From positions 1 to 33,470 of IMG/VR virus record IMGVR_UViG_3300038566_000067: a stretch of 33,470 bases of DNA; one strand, written 5' to 3'. Positions 20,487-29,501 of the stretch are shown one piece after another; positions within the stretch are counted from its first letter, which is position 1, and every line of letters starts with the position of its first letter. The notes beneath the pieces were generated by a model. That model was not told where the DNA came from. It saw only the letters and a program-made list of their open reading frames with translations, and searched no databases. This DNA is from a virus. Position numbers and translations under genes: made by a program.

Positions 20487-23102
20487 TTAAAAGTCTCTCT
20501 GTCCGCGTATAGTTGCATTGTTATCACCAGTTATTATAACAGCATTTCCGTTGCTGCGTATTGCATAGCCTGATTTGCCAGCAGCGCCGCTGTTTACTGT
20601 TGATTCAGAATCACCACCCCATGACCCAGCAGATATACCACCTAGACTAGCGGGTGCAGCTCTTGAGCCAGAGTTACCAGCCTGACCTACATCAGTAGTG
20701 CTAGGCTCTACAGTTGCACTGCCAGCACTGCCGCCACCACCGCCTACGTAACCCTGACCGCCACAGCCGCCATTACCGCCCCGCACAAAAGGTGGGTTTA
20801 CCGTGCTATCTGCTAGTGAGTATAGTGAGGGCGAGCCACCGCCGCCAGCGTACACCACGCCCTGAGTAACATCTAACACTGTCGGTACGGTTAGGTTTAT
20901 AGCATCACCACCAGCACCGCCAAGTAAGCCTGGTGCGTAAACCCTAGTTGGTAGGTCTTGCGGGTTTGGTGCAAAAGCTAGCGGTCCATTGGCGCCCTTA
21001 CCACCGGCTGCCAGTATTTGTCCGCGATGCACAATTTTAAATGTTACACCCGCTGCCTGAGTGCCAGTATCAAAAGCAAAGCTAGATGTAGAGGTGGCGC
21101 CAATAGTTACGTTTGACGCGATAAATATTAAGTATTCTCCAGTCTCGGTCGGCGCGTATTCATCACTAAGAATATAATTCTCTTTATCTTCATCAATGAT
21201 AAAATCAAAACTATCTTCATTTATAACGTCTTGATAAGTTATCGCTGTAACTGTGGCTCGCTTATTTTTCATATCATCTTTAATGCTGAGTATTTGCAAG
21301 TTTTGCGATAACGGCTGGCCATCATCATCAATAGATAGCTTGGTAGTTGCGTTTATTATTTCACCCTCTTCTATGCTACCCCCTGCCACATCACCGTATT
21401 TTTCGTAGTCGATTGTGAATGTATACTCCTGCGGCGGTTTTGTGTTTATATTCGCCAGTCTTGATATGCCGCCAACCGCAATACTTACATCAATATCGCT
21501 ATCAGTTAGAAATTTAGTATAAAATGTTTTTTCTTCTTGCGGCTCTAAAGTGCCAATTGACTCAGTGCCAATATTAATCGACTGAAAGATAATTGAACTA
21601 TTTTCATCATCAGTTTTTTTACTAGCATCAAACGGTGCAAATCCAATTGATGCGCGTGTTATTTGATCTTCGTACTTATTATCAATCCTCACACTATCAA
21701 TCAACAAATCAACATCTGTTAGCGTTATTGGTTGCTGCTCAAAATCTCCAACCGCTTTTATGCGAATCTTCTTTTTAAGCTCATCAAAGTACAAGCTGAT
21801 ATTGTTTTCAGCCCAGCTTCGTATAATTGTGTTTATAAACTTTTTAACACTATCAGGCTTTGTTACATAAACAGTACCGGCGTTATTTGGTACAGTACCA
21901 ATAACATCTGTGTAATCATCATAAAAGCGCGACTCTATCAAAGTGCGTGATTGCAGTATATTTACAATTTCCTGCACTGGATTAAAGTTATTTAACACTA
22001 GGCATCTTTGAGCTGATGCGTTAATTTTATGGTCTTTTTGCTCACTACCAGCAACACCGCGCGTAACAATATCAAGAATGCCAGCCGCTGAGTCGTTAAC
22101 GGTGTAATCAATCAATTCAGAGTCAATAATTACTGTGCCGCTATCGGCATCTGCGCCGTACTCATCAAGTAGCGCATTTTTTAGTGTTATTTGGGTAGAT
22201 GTATCAGTTATATCAGCAAGTAGTGAGCCTGCGCTTACATCGTGAGTTTTAGCCTTTGCTTCTTCTGCCAGCATCAATGGGTCAACGCCTTTGATGCTTA
22301 CCGAGTCACTATTACTGATATTGAAATCATCAATGATATACTCGCGAGATATGCAGTTAGATGGATCAAAAACATTATTAACCGTAAACCCTGAGTAAAC
22401 TATCATGCGTCTGTTTCTTAAATAACCGCCAGTACGTGCTTGTAGCTTGCGCAGCAATGTTGATTTATCTGTGCGTCTGTCAGGATATGGCACAGCGTAT
22501 TGGTCGCCATCTTCATTATCTTGAATAGTAACGCTAACAGTTGCATTTTTAGCCATTTCTAAGCTGGGCTTTAGTTTTGACGGGCTATGTGAAATTGAAC
22601 TCAAGCCGTTATAGTAAAGCTCACCAGACACTAATTGAACATCAGTAAATAAAAACTCTCGTGTAACATCGCGATCAAAACTATCGCTATTAGAGCAGCC
22701 TTTACCATCTGGCCTCTGCGGGTAACCTCGACAAGAGCCGTCTGCCTCACCACCATGTATAACTCTAAGCTCTGAGCCTGCATCAATATCACTAGCCGCT
22801 GTGCCAAACTGACCACGTGACACGATTGTTATTTGCGTATCACTATCAACAGTAACTTTGATTATTTCATTATTGCTAGTTATCGCGTAAGGATTGGCAC
22901 TAGTGAAAAATAAAACGTCAGAGCCAGCACTCTCAGATATTGGCATAACTCCTGTATAGGCATCGTTTACAGTTGCGCCAGAGTTAGTGCAAACACCTTT
23001 ATTAATAGTATCATCAACTGAGTATTTACATGCATTTGGGTAGATTGCCACAGCTTGAATTAATCGCGTGCCATGTTGTGATTTTAGTGTGTTAAATGAC
23101 AT
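20487..23102 (-). CDS. Tail hub/tip protein with glycine-rich C-terminal domain
   Basis: 871 residues, next after the distal tail protein in transcription order, the usual place of the baseplate hub (gpJ/Tal-like). The first 640 or so residues are beta-rich with several Cys and modules such as RLIQAVAIYPNACKYS and QNEDGDQY-like strands. Residues 700-871 are very Gly-rich (GGAGGD, YAGGGGSP, RGGNGGCGGQG, YVGGGGGSAG), like the polyglycine-sandwich receptor-recognition domain of gp38-type adhesins. The glycine-rich part is probably a second receptor-binding element fused to the hub. Followed two bases later by the spike gene. Confidence 0.75.
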   Translation of the reverse strand: MSFNTLKSQHGTRLIQAVAIYPNACKYSVDDTINKGVCTNSGATVNDAYTGVMPISESAGSDVLFFTSANPYAITSNNEIIKVTVDSDTQITIVSRGQFGTAASDIDAGSELRVIHGGEADGSCRGYPQRPDGKGCSNSDSFDRDVTREFLFTDVQLVSGELYYNGLSSISHSPSKLKPSLEMAKNATVSVTIQDNEDGDQYAVPYPDRRTDKSTLLRKLQARTGGYLRNRRMIVYSGFTVNNVFDPSNCISREYIIDDFNISNSDSVSIKGVDPLMLAEEAKAKTHDVSAGSLLADITDTSTQITLKNALLDEYGADADSGTVIIDSELIDYTVNDSAAGILDIVTRGVAGSEQKDHKINASAQRCLVLNNFNPVQEIVNILQSRTLIESRFYDDYTDVIGTVPNNAGTVYVTKPDSVKKFINTIIRSWAENNISLYFDELKKKIRIKAVGDFEQQPITLTDVDLLIDSVRIDNKYEDQITRASIGFAPFDASKKTDDENSSIIFQSINIGTESIGTLEPQEEKTFYTKFLTDSDIDVSIAVGGISRLANINTKPPQEYTFTIDYEKYGDVAGGSIEEGEIINATTKLSIDDDGQPLSQNLQILSIKDDMKNKRATVTAITYQDVINEDSFDFIIDEDKENYILSDEYAPTETGEYLIFIASNVTIGATSTSSFAFDTGTQAAGVTFKIVHRGQILAAGGKGANGPLAFAPNPQDLPTRVYAPGLLGGAGGDAINLTVPTVLDVTQGVVYAGGGGSPSLYSLADSTVNPPFVRGGNGGCGGQGYVGGGGGSAGSATVEPSTTDVGQAGNSGSRAAPASLGGISAGSWGGDSESTVNSGAAGKSGYAIRSNGNAVIITGDNNATIRGQRDF

Positions 23103-23965
23103 TAGTTATAACCCACCATTTCAAAATCAAACGTTGCAGTGTTTGCGCTGGTGTAGCTTGGCGCTCGTAAATTATTAGGGCTAGCATGTTGCCCGAATAT
23201 ATTTTGATTAACGTTTACATCCCATTTCATAAAAAACGGCTTGCCATCTTTTACATGGTTCATATAGTCGATATATTCAACATTAATCTCATCAAACGCT
23301 ATAAAGTCAAACGACCCGCTTTGAGCGTAACCAACCTGCTTCCTGCGCGAGATAATGAATTGACCTGTGTTAGATTGAAAGCCCACAACCTCATCGATAT
23401 TATTAGAATTTGCTGGTGTAAAACCTTCGTTAGGCATGCGGCTAAACTGCCACGACTTTCCAAGGTAAATAGTTCCTATGTAAAGCTTGCTAGTAAAGTT
23501 TAGTGTTAGCCTTTGACGCTGGCTTGATTGTAAATCAAACTTTTCACAGATTGTTTTTAAGTCACCTAATGGGGTGAAATTAGCAACAACAGTCCAAACG
23601 CCGTTTATTAAAAGCTCTAGAAAGCCAGTTAAACCCGCTGCTTTTCCGTTGTGAATTGCTATACCTAAGTAATCAAGCTCAACATCAGCCGCCTGCCTAA
23701 ACTCAATAGTTACACTCCCATTCTCAATTGATGGGCTGTACTGCGTGTTATCGCGGTAATCTAGCGCGTTAACAAATGGATACTGTGTATCTTCGTTATC
23801 CCCCGTTACCGTTGATGTTGGCAGTACGCTTCTAAATCCAAGGATGCTTTTACAGACACCACCGCCAGATTCACCGCCCAGAACAAATACGTTAGAGAGC
23901 GGCACAACATTATTTTGCTGCTCACTTTCGCTAACAATTAAATTGTTAAATATATTATCAGCCAT
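23102..23965 (-). CDS. Distal tail / tail tip protein, 287 aa
   Basis: Lies between tape measure and hub, the position of the distal tail (Dit-like) protein that connects tube to tip. Beta-rich, with segments such as SVTIEFRQAADVELDYLGIA and GFLELLINGVW that recall a carbohydrate-binding/discoidin-like sandwich, and a C-terminal half with RRKQVGYAQSGSFDFIAFDE. Its stop overlaps the hub ATG by one base and it overlaps the tape measure stop by eight. Family assigned mainly from synteny. Confidence 0.7.
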   Translation of the reverse strand: MADNIFNNLIVSESEQQNNVVPLSNVFVLGGESGGGVCKSILGFRSVLPTSTVTGDNEDTQYPFVNALDYRDNTQYSPSIENGSVTIEFRQAADVELDYLGIAIHNGKAAGLTGFLELLINGVWTVVANFTPLGDLKTICEKFDLQSSQRQRLTLNFTSKLYIGTIYLGKSWQFSRMPNEGFTPANSNNIDEVVGFQSNTGQFIISRRKQVGYAQSGSFDFIAFDEINVEYIDYMNHVKDGKPFFMKWDVNVNQNIFGQHASPNNLRAPSYTSANTATFDFEMVGYN

Positions 23966-26213
23966 TTATCAGTCCTACCCTTGCGCCTTGCTGCTGTCCG
24001 CTGTTACTAGCAATTATAACATCATCGTCACCTGATAGTAGCTCAGTCAATTGCTCTTTAGTTAAATAGCCGCCATTATCAAAACCTCTAAGGTCGATAA
24101 TGCGCCTAGTATTTTGTGAATCACTTGCAGCGTTGGTACTTGGCGTTGACGGGCTTGATGTGCCCGCTGTCGTTGGGCTTGGCACTGAGCTAGATGAGGG
24201 GCTAGCGCTGTTGATGGCTTTTAGCTGCGCTATACCAGTAGCGGCAATAGCGGCAGATAAACCGATAGCTACGGGGTATGGATTCTCAGCAAATGCGCGC
24301 GATATACCAGCCGCAGTATCTACAATAACGCCAACCTTTCTCAGTTTTTTCTGGCTCTTTTCTGATTTAGATCCAAATGACGCTGCCAGTGATAGCGCTG
24401 TATTAGCATAGCCCTGATAAGTATTTATTTTATTTGACGCTTCTTGCTGCTCTATTTGCGCCCGTTTTGACGCTCCATCTTTGGCTATCTCTGTAACCCT
24501 ATTTTCAAACTGCTCGCGAGCCAGTATAGCCTGTTCATCAAGCAGCCTAGCCGCCTCTGTTTTCTGCTCATCAGTTAGTGATTTATTCTCAGCAATAACT
24601 AGCTGCCTGTCGGTGATGCTTTGCAATTGAGCTTGAAATGCCTCATTCTCTTGCTGCATCTGCATAGCTAGATTAAAAGATAGCTGGGCTTGCTGCCTTT
24701 CATATTCGCTAGCTTGCATATCGTTAGCAGCGGCATGAAATTGCGAGTATATATTCTGGCGATCTAGTAGTGACTGCTGAATCATTTGGTTTTCACGTTG
24801 AAGCTTAGCTGTTAACTCATCTCCTATGGATGAGTCGGTAGATTGACCTAAAGACCTAGATGGTGCGCTTGTTCTTGTATTTGCGCCACCTATCGAGCCA
24901 TCGCTTAGCGATAGCTTTCTAGCCTCCCTTTCTTCTTTGTATTTTTTAATTATAGCGTCAGCTTCTGCTATTTTTTCTTTTTGAGCTGTCTTTTCAGCCT
25001 CCCTCTTATCAAAAATAGACTGTAGCGTCTTTTTTCTATCCTCATCAATCTTAGCTGTAGCCCTACCAAACTGACCGCGAGCTTGGTCTACACTGACATC
25101 ATCAAATGGGTTTAATGTTGCCTCAATAGCCTTGCCATATTCCTTAAGCTTATCCATACCAACCGCAATCTCAACAGTTATAACCTGTATAAGCGTACGT
25201 ATGTTTGGTATTATATTTAGGAAAGCTTGACCTATAAACTCAGTAGTAGCCGTGGTTGACGCCTCAAGACCACCACCTAGGTTTTCAAAGCTATTGAATA
25301 TAAAATCAGTTGTGGCAATCACATCTTTACCAATTAGATCTAACTGAGCGCTAAATAACTCAGCTATTTTACCAGCCGCGCCACTTTCAACCGCATCACC
25401 TAGAAAGTCTATTGCAGATGACAAATCAATAAGTCCATTTGCAAGAGCGCTACCTGCCCCCGTAGCATCATTGGTTAAACCGATAAGCCTAGTCATTGAG
25501 TTTCCAGCAACGGTTATACCTTCTGATATTGTTTTATTTGCCTTATCAAATGCGCTCTCAAACTCGGGCAATGCATTTTGCAGGGCAACAAACACTCTTT
25601 CTGTTGTTAACTTACCAGCCGCGCCAAGCTCTTTAAGCTCGCCAACGGTAACACCAAACTCTTTAGCTAAAGCCCTTGATACAGGCAGCGAAGCCTCAAG
25701 TATTGCTTTTAACTCTTCACCTTGCAGTGCGCCAGCACCTAAGCCCTGACCAAGCTGCACGAGTACGCTTGAAACTTCCTGAGCGCTTGCACCGTTGGCT
25801 TTGAATGCCTTAGTTAACCCTTCCACAACATCAAGCGAGTCTTTGGCGCTAAATCCGTAATCAGCTACAGAGTTGGAAATTCTTTGATAAGCATCAGCAA
25901 CACCTTGCAACTCAACCCTAGAGCCTTTTGCTATTTGGAATATAGCCTCTTGCACTGCCAGAGCCTCAACCGTTGTTTTTGTTGCCTGCTTTATCTGGTT
26001 GTTAATTGAAGTCCAAGAGTCAGCATACCTAACAAGAGCGGAAGCGCCAAGCGCAGCAACTAAAGCAGTCGCTATTCTTGTCATGTTAAGAAGTGACCTG
26101 CCAGAGTTATCAGCGCTAGAGCCAATACCTTTAACTGCTCGATTGGTTTTATTTGCGTCAGATATGGCGCTACTCCCATCCAACTTTATGCGTATAATTT
26201 TATCATCAGCCAT
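23958..26213 (-). CDS. Tape measure protein
   Basis: 751 residues. The N-terminal 300 residues have the tape-measure domain pattern (SINNQIKQATKTTVEALAVQ, VLVQLGQGLGAGALQGEEL, LKAILEASLPVSRALAKEFG, LGAAGKLTTERVFVALQNAL). Residues about 370-650 are charged coiled coil; an Ala/Ser/Pro-rich segment precedes the end. The long helical protein sets tail length and is chaperoned by the G/GT products encoded upstream. By the usual 1.5 angstroms per residue the tail would be about 110 nm; this is inference. ATG overlaps the GT stop by eight bases. Confidence 0.93.
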   Translation of the reverse strand: MADDKIIRIKLDGSSAISDANKTNRAVKGIGSSADNSGRSLLNMTRIATALVAALGASALVRYADSWTSINNQIKQATKTTVEALAVQEAIFQIAKGSRVELQGVADAYQRISNSVADYGFSAKDSLDVVEGLTKAFKANGASAQEVSSVLVQLGQGLGAGALQGEELKAILEASLPVSRALAKEFGVTVGELKELGAAGKLTTERVFVALQNALPEFESAFDKANKTISEGITVAGNSMTRLIGLTNDATGAGSALANGLIDLSSAIDFLGDAVESGAAGKIAELFSAQLDLIGKDVIATTDFIFNSFENLGGGLEASTTATTEFIGQAFLNIIPNIRTLIQVITVEIAVGMDKLKEYGKAIEATLNPFDDVSVDQARGQFGRATAKIDEDRKKTLQSIFDKREAEKTAQKEKIAEADAIIKKYKEEREARKLSLSDGSIGGANTRTSAPSRSLGQSTDSSIGDELTAKLQRENQMIQQSLLDRQNIYSQFHAAANDMQASEYERQQAQLSFNLAMQMQQENEAFQAQLQSITDRQLVIAENKSLTDEQKTEAARLLDEQAILAREQFENRVTEIAKDGASKRAQIEQQEASNKINTYQGYANTALSLAASFGSKSEKSQKKLRKVGVIVDTAAGISRAFAENPYPVAIGLSAAIAATGIAQLKAINSASPSSSSVPSPTTAGTSSPSTPSTNAASDSQNTRRIIDLRGFDNGGYLTKEQLTELLSGDDDVIIASNSGQQQGARVGLING

Positions 26214-26571
26214 GCTTTTTAGCCTCTTTAGCTTGCTTTTCGTAAAACATTTTTAAATGCTCCTCGTCTATTTCAAATATGATTTGAGCAAATAAATCAG
26301 GCTCGAAACCATGGCTGCCATTTAATTCTATATAATCAATTATAGCTCTGTGCTTAATATGCTGAGGGCTAGCCATTTGCCCGACTCTTTCGCGCTCCCT
26401 TTCAAGCCTATAAAAAGCACCAAGCAAACCTTTTGCTTTATCCGTGAGATTCGGTTTTTCTTTTGATAAATCAGCTATTACCTGTTTTTCGTATGGTGAC
26501 AGCATCTTTTTAGGAGTTCGCAATAACACATCAAGTGTCTTTTGCTTGTCGGTCGAATCCCACCTTAACGC
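26206..26571 (-). CDS. Tail assembly chaperone, T part made by -1 frameshift (GT)
   Basis: Open frame of 121 residues that joins the G frame at the A AAA AAG slip site. After the shift the reading is ALRWDSTDKQKTLDVLLRTP, then PKKMLSPYEKQVIADLSKEK, ending KQAKEAKKHG. No credible independent start exists: the nearest in-frame starts (GTG 26529, ATG 26505) lack a ribosome site. The GT fusion would be 273 residues. In lambda, gpGT coats the tape measure protein during tail assembly; the tape measure gene starts eight bases before this stop. Confidence 0.85.
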   Translation of the reverse strand, partial: ALRWDSTDKQKTLDVLLRTPKKMLSPYEKQVIADLSKEKPNLTDKAKGLLGAFYRLERERERVGQMASPQHIKHRAIIDYIELNGSHGFEPDLFAQIIFEIDEEHLKMFYEKQAKEAKKHG

Positions 26572-27026
26572 TTTTTTAACTCTTCAATGGCCTCAAATGC
26601 TTCATCATGCAAATATGCGTATGCGTCATTAGCGCCGCTTATTAATGTTGGTACCAAAAAGTTTCTATGCGACTCATCAAGAAATATTTTGCGGCATGTT
26701 TCGCGAGTAAATTTTAACTCATTGCCTTTTTCATCTTCTAAATAACCCCAGCCCGTAACGCCGTAGTTACCAAGCCAGTGCGCCCACAGTAAATTGTTAT
26801 CAACTTGTCTAGGTGGGTTAAAGCCATACACAGCTTTTTGCACATCAGCCATTTGCTTTTGCTGCTCAAACGTACCAACACGCAGCACATTAAAAAATAA
26901 ATCAGCGTTATCTGGCATAGGATAGATAGGTGCCCCATTCTTTATTTTTTCTTCATCCTCTTTAAAGCATGTGATTGAAGCGCTTATTTGCTCGTTTTTT
27001 TCTTCTTTGCGTTTGCGGAAAAACAT
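26565..27026 (-). CDS. Tail assembly chaperone, G part
   Basis: 153 residues, ending EELKKR. The middle is acidic and helical (GTFEQQKQMADVQKAVYGFN, LLWAHWLGNYGVTGWGYLED). It precedes the T frame and tape measure gene, as in all lambda-type long-tailed phages. The last codons contain the slippery heptamer, so most ribosomes stop here and some continue in the -1 frame. It lies downstream of the tail tube gene, from which it is separated by a plus-strand moron and terminator. Confidence 0.85.
   Translation of the reverse strand: MFFRKRKEEKNEQISASITCFKEDEEKIKNGAPIYPMPDNADLFFNVLRVGTFEQQKQMADVQKAVYGFNPPRQVDNNLLWAHWLGNYGVTGWGYLEDEKGNELKFTRETCRKIFLDESHRNFLVPTLISGANDAYAYLHDEAFEAIEELKKR
26571..26577 (-). 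other. Programmed -1 ribosomal frameshift site A AAA AAG
   Basis: On the minus strand A-AAA-AAG is in register with the G frame (TTA AAA AAG CGT TAA). Slipping one base back reads GCG TTA AGG and continues without a stop into the T frame. A AAA AAG is the dnaX-type slippery heptamer, very efficient in bacteria. A GAGG lies 13 bases upstream and could act as a stimulatory Shine-Dalgarno. Confidence 0.9.
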
Positions 27027-27075
27027 ATGACACCGTTGATAAAATGATAATGATTACATTCTAGCAAATTATTTA

Positions 27076-27129
27076 GTTATATGCTTATAGCTAAATGTTA
27101 TTTCACAACAGTGCGGTGATGGGTTAAAT
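27076..27129 (+). promoter_or_regulatory. Moron promoter with ATAGC-N5-GTTAT operator
   Basis: GTTATATGCTTATAGC (27076-27091) overlapping ATAGC-TAAAT-GTTAT (27087-27101, one mismatch to the consensus), then -35 TTCACA (27102-27107) and -10 TTAAAT (27124-27129, 16-base spacer). It reads against the structural genes into the 121-residue moron gene. Confidence 0.75.
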
Positions 27130-27160
27130 TAAGGCTCAAGCAAACAAACGGAGAATAAAA

Positions 27161-27526
27161 GTGGAAATGTTAAAGAAAATAGAAGCGGCAAACAAAGCGC
27201 TACAGGATAGACTTGAGGCGGAAAGAGCTAGGAAGTTTGAAAATGAAAGGATTGAAGCTGCAAAAAGATCTAAATTTAAAATTGGCGATATAGTTATGAC
27301 TCATGTCGCAAGAAAAATGCAAGCAGTAGAGATTGTTGATGTTTGTAATTTTACTGCTGTTGACGGTGGGGAGAGGGTTCACTATAGAGTTTTAACATCT
27401 TATGGCAGGGTTTTAAATAAAATCACATATCCAAGCTCGTGGGTTTCAGCTGGAAATGAAATTGAAAATACCATGGAGCTTATAGATAGACCTAAAGCAA
27501 AAGTTAAGAAAAGAAAAAGCCGCTAA
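27161..27526 (+). CDS. Moron gene, hypothetical protein, 121 aa
   Basis: A plus-strand gene inside the minus-strand tail operon, with its own operator-bearing promoter and terminator: the definition of a moron. GTG start with GGAG seven bases upstream. Residues 1-36 are a charged helix (MEMLKKIEAANKALQDRLEA), residues 37-85 look like a small beta barrel (KFKIGDIVMTHVARKMQAVE, RVHYRVLTSYGR), and the C-terminus is basic (KAKVKKRKSR). KOW/Tudor-like barrel folds can look like this; not a firm match. Function unknown; morons often alter the host cell. Confidence 0.72.
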   Translation: MEMLKKIEAANKALQDRLEAERARKFENERIEAAKRSKFKIGDIVMTHVARKMQAVEIVDVCNFTAVDGGERVHYRVLTSYGRVLNKITYPSSWVSAGNEIENTMELIDRPKAKVKKRKSR

Positions 27527-27537
27527 TTAAAGCGGCT
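27518..27537. terminator. Bidirectional terminator
   Basis: Perfect stem AGCCGCT/AGCGGCT with a 6-base loop. On the minus strand TTTTTCTTTTC follows, a good terminator after the tail tube gene. On the plus strand the moron stop codon lies in the stem and ATATAATTT follows, so it also ends the moron. Confidence 0.82.
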
Positions 27538-27544
27538 ATATAAT

Positions 27545-28708
27545 TTAGAAGTTTGTGAAAACTCGGATGGTCGTACCGGTCACTGGGTTTTCTTCTGCGT
27601 TAAAGTTAAGCGTAGATGGTGCGAATCCTGTTTCGCTTGGTTGCTCATGCTCAGCTAGGTATGCCCTCTCAACTTGAACTACCATCGAATTACCATCAGA
27701 CCAAATAATCTCAAATGCTAAATTAACTCGCGCACCAGCTAAAAATTGATCTTCCCAATATGATGAATTGGCGATATAGTTTTTAGCTACGAAATTACCT
27801 GTTACAGCAAACTCACGCGCGCCTAGTGACTTACGCTTACATCCCGCAGCAGCAGAGCCTTGATAGCCGTTTGCAATCTCAAGTGATGCAGATTTAAGTG
27901 AGCATTCAGCAGGCGAGCCATCAACCCAAAACTTTTTGAATTGATTTTCAGCGCCTACCGCTTCGCTATCATCTTCGGCTGCATCCGTTTGGCCAGCTAT
28001 CAATGTGCGACTTTCTTCTGCTACTTCCCACATCATAGTGGTCGTAGCTGTCAAAAGCTCTTCTTCTGGAATCTCAAGCGATAAAGCATCAATTAAGCCA
28101 TCAGTGAAATTAAAGTATGCAATCTCACCCGCTTTAGATTTATCTAATTGGCGACGTTGGCCTAAAAAGTAAGTCGGAGTTAACCCGTTTGAATATTTTT
28201 TACTTGCTACCGTAATGCTTGCGCCTGCCGCTTCTGTAGTTGCTGGGCTTGGAGTAGTAGTAATTTCATCACCAGCAACGCTGTCAACGTGATATGTGAT
28301 GTTGTTATCGTCATCAGTTGCGCCGCTAACAAAGATAAAATCACCAGCAGAAATAGTGTTACCAGGCACTGTAAAGCCCGTTGCTGTTACTGCAATATCA
28401 ACATCTGTAATTGTATTGTCATCAAGTTCAGAGTGATTAGCAGCTACTAGTAAATCTTTAGTTTGCTGGAATACTTCTGTTGATAATTCCGCGCCTTGCT
28501 CAGAGCTAGTCTGAATGTTGGCTTTGCCGTTTTGACTGTTGCTTAGCGTGCTTGATGTGGTCGAGCCTTTAGTTTGCTTAGGCAATCCACCAACACGCTT
28601 AACTTTAAAAAATTCAGGGTTGGTATCGGCAGCACCTTTAACTGTTTGCACAGATAAGTGTACGCTAATATCCTCGCCGACTAATTCGCGATCTGTTACT
28701 GTAGTCAT
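27545..28708 (-). CDS. Major tail tube protein
   Basis: 387 residues. Position after the tail terminator gene and before the G/GT chaperones is diagnostic. The N- and C-terminal parts resemble a phage tail tube fold (IAYFNFTDGLIDALSLEIPE, AGARVNLAFEIIWSDGNSMV). An insertion around residues 90-165 (VAVTATGFTVPGNTISAGDF, GASITVASKKYSNGL) probably forms an Ig-like surface domain. Polymerises into the tail tube. Overlaps the tail terminator by ATGA; good coding throughout. Confidence 0.85.
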   Translation of the reverse strand: MTTVTDRELVGEDISVHLSVQTVKGAADTNPEFFKVKRVGGLPKQTKGSTTSSTLSNSQNGKANIQTSSEQGAELSTEVFQQTKDLLVAANHSELDDNTITDVDIAVTATGFTVPGNTISAGDFIFVSGATDDDNNITYHVDSVAGDEITTTPSPATTEAAGASITVASKKYSNGLTPTYFLGQRRQLDKSKAGEIAYFNFTDGLIDALSLEIPEEELLTATTTMMWEVAEESRTLIAGQTDAAEDDSEAVGAENQFKKFWVDGSPAECSLKSASLEIANGYQGSAAAGCKRKSLGAREFAVTGNFVAKNYIANSSYWEDQFLAGARVNLAFEIIWSDGNSMVVQVERAYLAEHEQPSETGFAPSTLNFNAEENPVTGTTIRVFTNF

Positions 28709-29124
28709 AATATTTCCTCAAAATAACCATTAATGTTTACGTCAACTCTATAAAATTTAGAGTCTGATTGTTTGCCAATTATATCAATGTCGGCGGTTTG
28801 AGTCTTGTACTCGTCAAACTCTGTCTTTTCAAATAAAGCTTGTATCTCGCTAACAGTTGTTAGTATACCAGCCCTTTCCGTCCTGTCAGAATTTGGCACG
28901 TTAATCTGCACTGTGTGTATAAAATACTGTCTGGGGTTGCGTGTATTGCCAGCTGTTATGTTTTGGCGCAAACCTAATGCAGTGCTTTGAACTAGGTTTT
29001 TAGTGGCAATGGTAGTTTCAACTCCCCTATCTAAATTAACAATATCGCCAACCGTGTAGCCAGTCGGTACATTCTGCGCAAGTCTAAGCTGAAACGCCCT
29101 TGTTAATCCGTTTAAATAACTCAT
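28705..29124 (-). CDS. Tail terminator / minor tail protein, 139 aa
   Basis: Starts MSYLNGLTRAFQLRLAQNVP. Length and order (head-tail connector, HK97 gp10-like, then this, then tail tube) match the tail terminator (gpU-like) that caps the tube. Mixed alpha/beta, with strands such as RQYFIHTVQINVPNSD and SKFYRVDVNINGYF. Assignment from synteny; no catalytic motif expected. Confidence 0.65.
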   Translation of the reverse strand: MSYLNGLTRAFQLRLAQNVPTGYTVGDIVNLDRGVETTIATKNLVQSTALGLRQNITAGNTRNPRQYFIHTVQINVPNSDRTERAGILTTVSEIQALFEKTEFDEYKTQTADIDIIGKQSDSKFYRVDVNINGYFEEIL

Positions 29125-29501
29125 ATATTAACCGCCGCTTGTATTGTAAGGCTTAGTGTTTTTGGTGGTGTCTGTTGTGAATATCCAGTTTCCATTATTC
29201 TATAAGCGTATGGCTGATTATTCTGAATATAGATGGTCGGGTACTTAATTGATTTAGCCGTACCTATAACACCTATAGCAGCATTCAATGTTGCAGCGCC
29301 AGAAGTGTCAGGGGTATTTATAACGGCATTAGATGAGCGCCCAACACTAGCTATAAAGCTTGCCCTTAACGTACCTTTATCAACCGCAGCCTTACGCACC
29401 AATTCATTTTCAACATAGATGGCAGCTTCACGAGTGGCTTTATTTGCTTGCTCTTCAAGCCAGTCGCTACAATCTGACGCTCGCTCATTCTTACCCGCCA
29501 T
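29121..29501 (-). CDS. HK97 gp10-like head-tail joining protein
   Basis: 126 residues beginning MAGKNERASDCSDWLEEQAN. A helix, then the family's characteristic VDKGTLRASFIASVG (a helix-strand unit KGxLRxS), followed by strands (IYIQNNQPYAYRIMETGYSQ). This is the gp10 pattern: N-terminal helix, central KG-LR, Y-x-x-x-x-E-x-G near the end. Structural connector between head stopper and tail. Overlaps the next gene by ATGA. Confidence 0.75.
   Translation of the reverse strand: MAGKNERASDCSDWLEEQANKATREAAIYVENELVRKAAVDKGTLRASFIASVGRSSNAVINTPDTSGAATLNAAIGVIGTAKSIKYPTIYIQNNQPYAYRIMETGYSQQTPPKTLSLTIQAAVNI

Noticed and set aside
24100-25749. Plus-strand frames opposite the tape measure gene
   Set aside because: They mirror the Ala/Ser-rich tape measure codons and lack start sites or known motifs.
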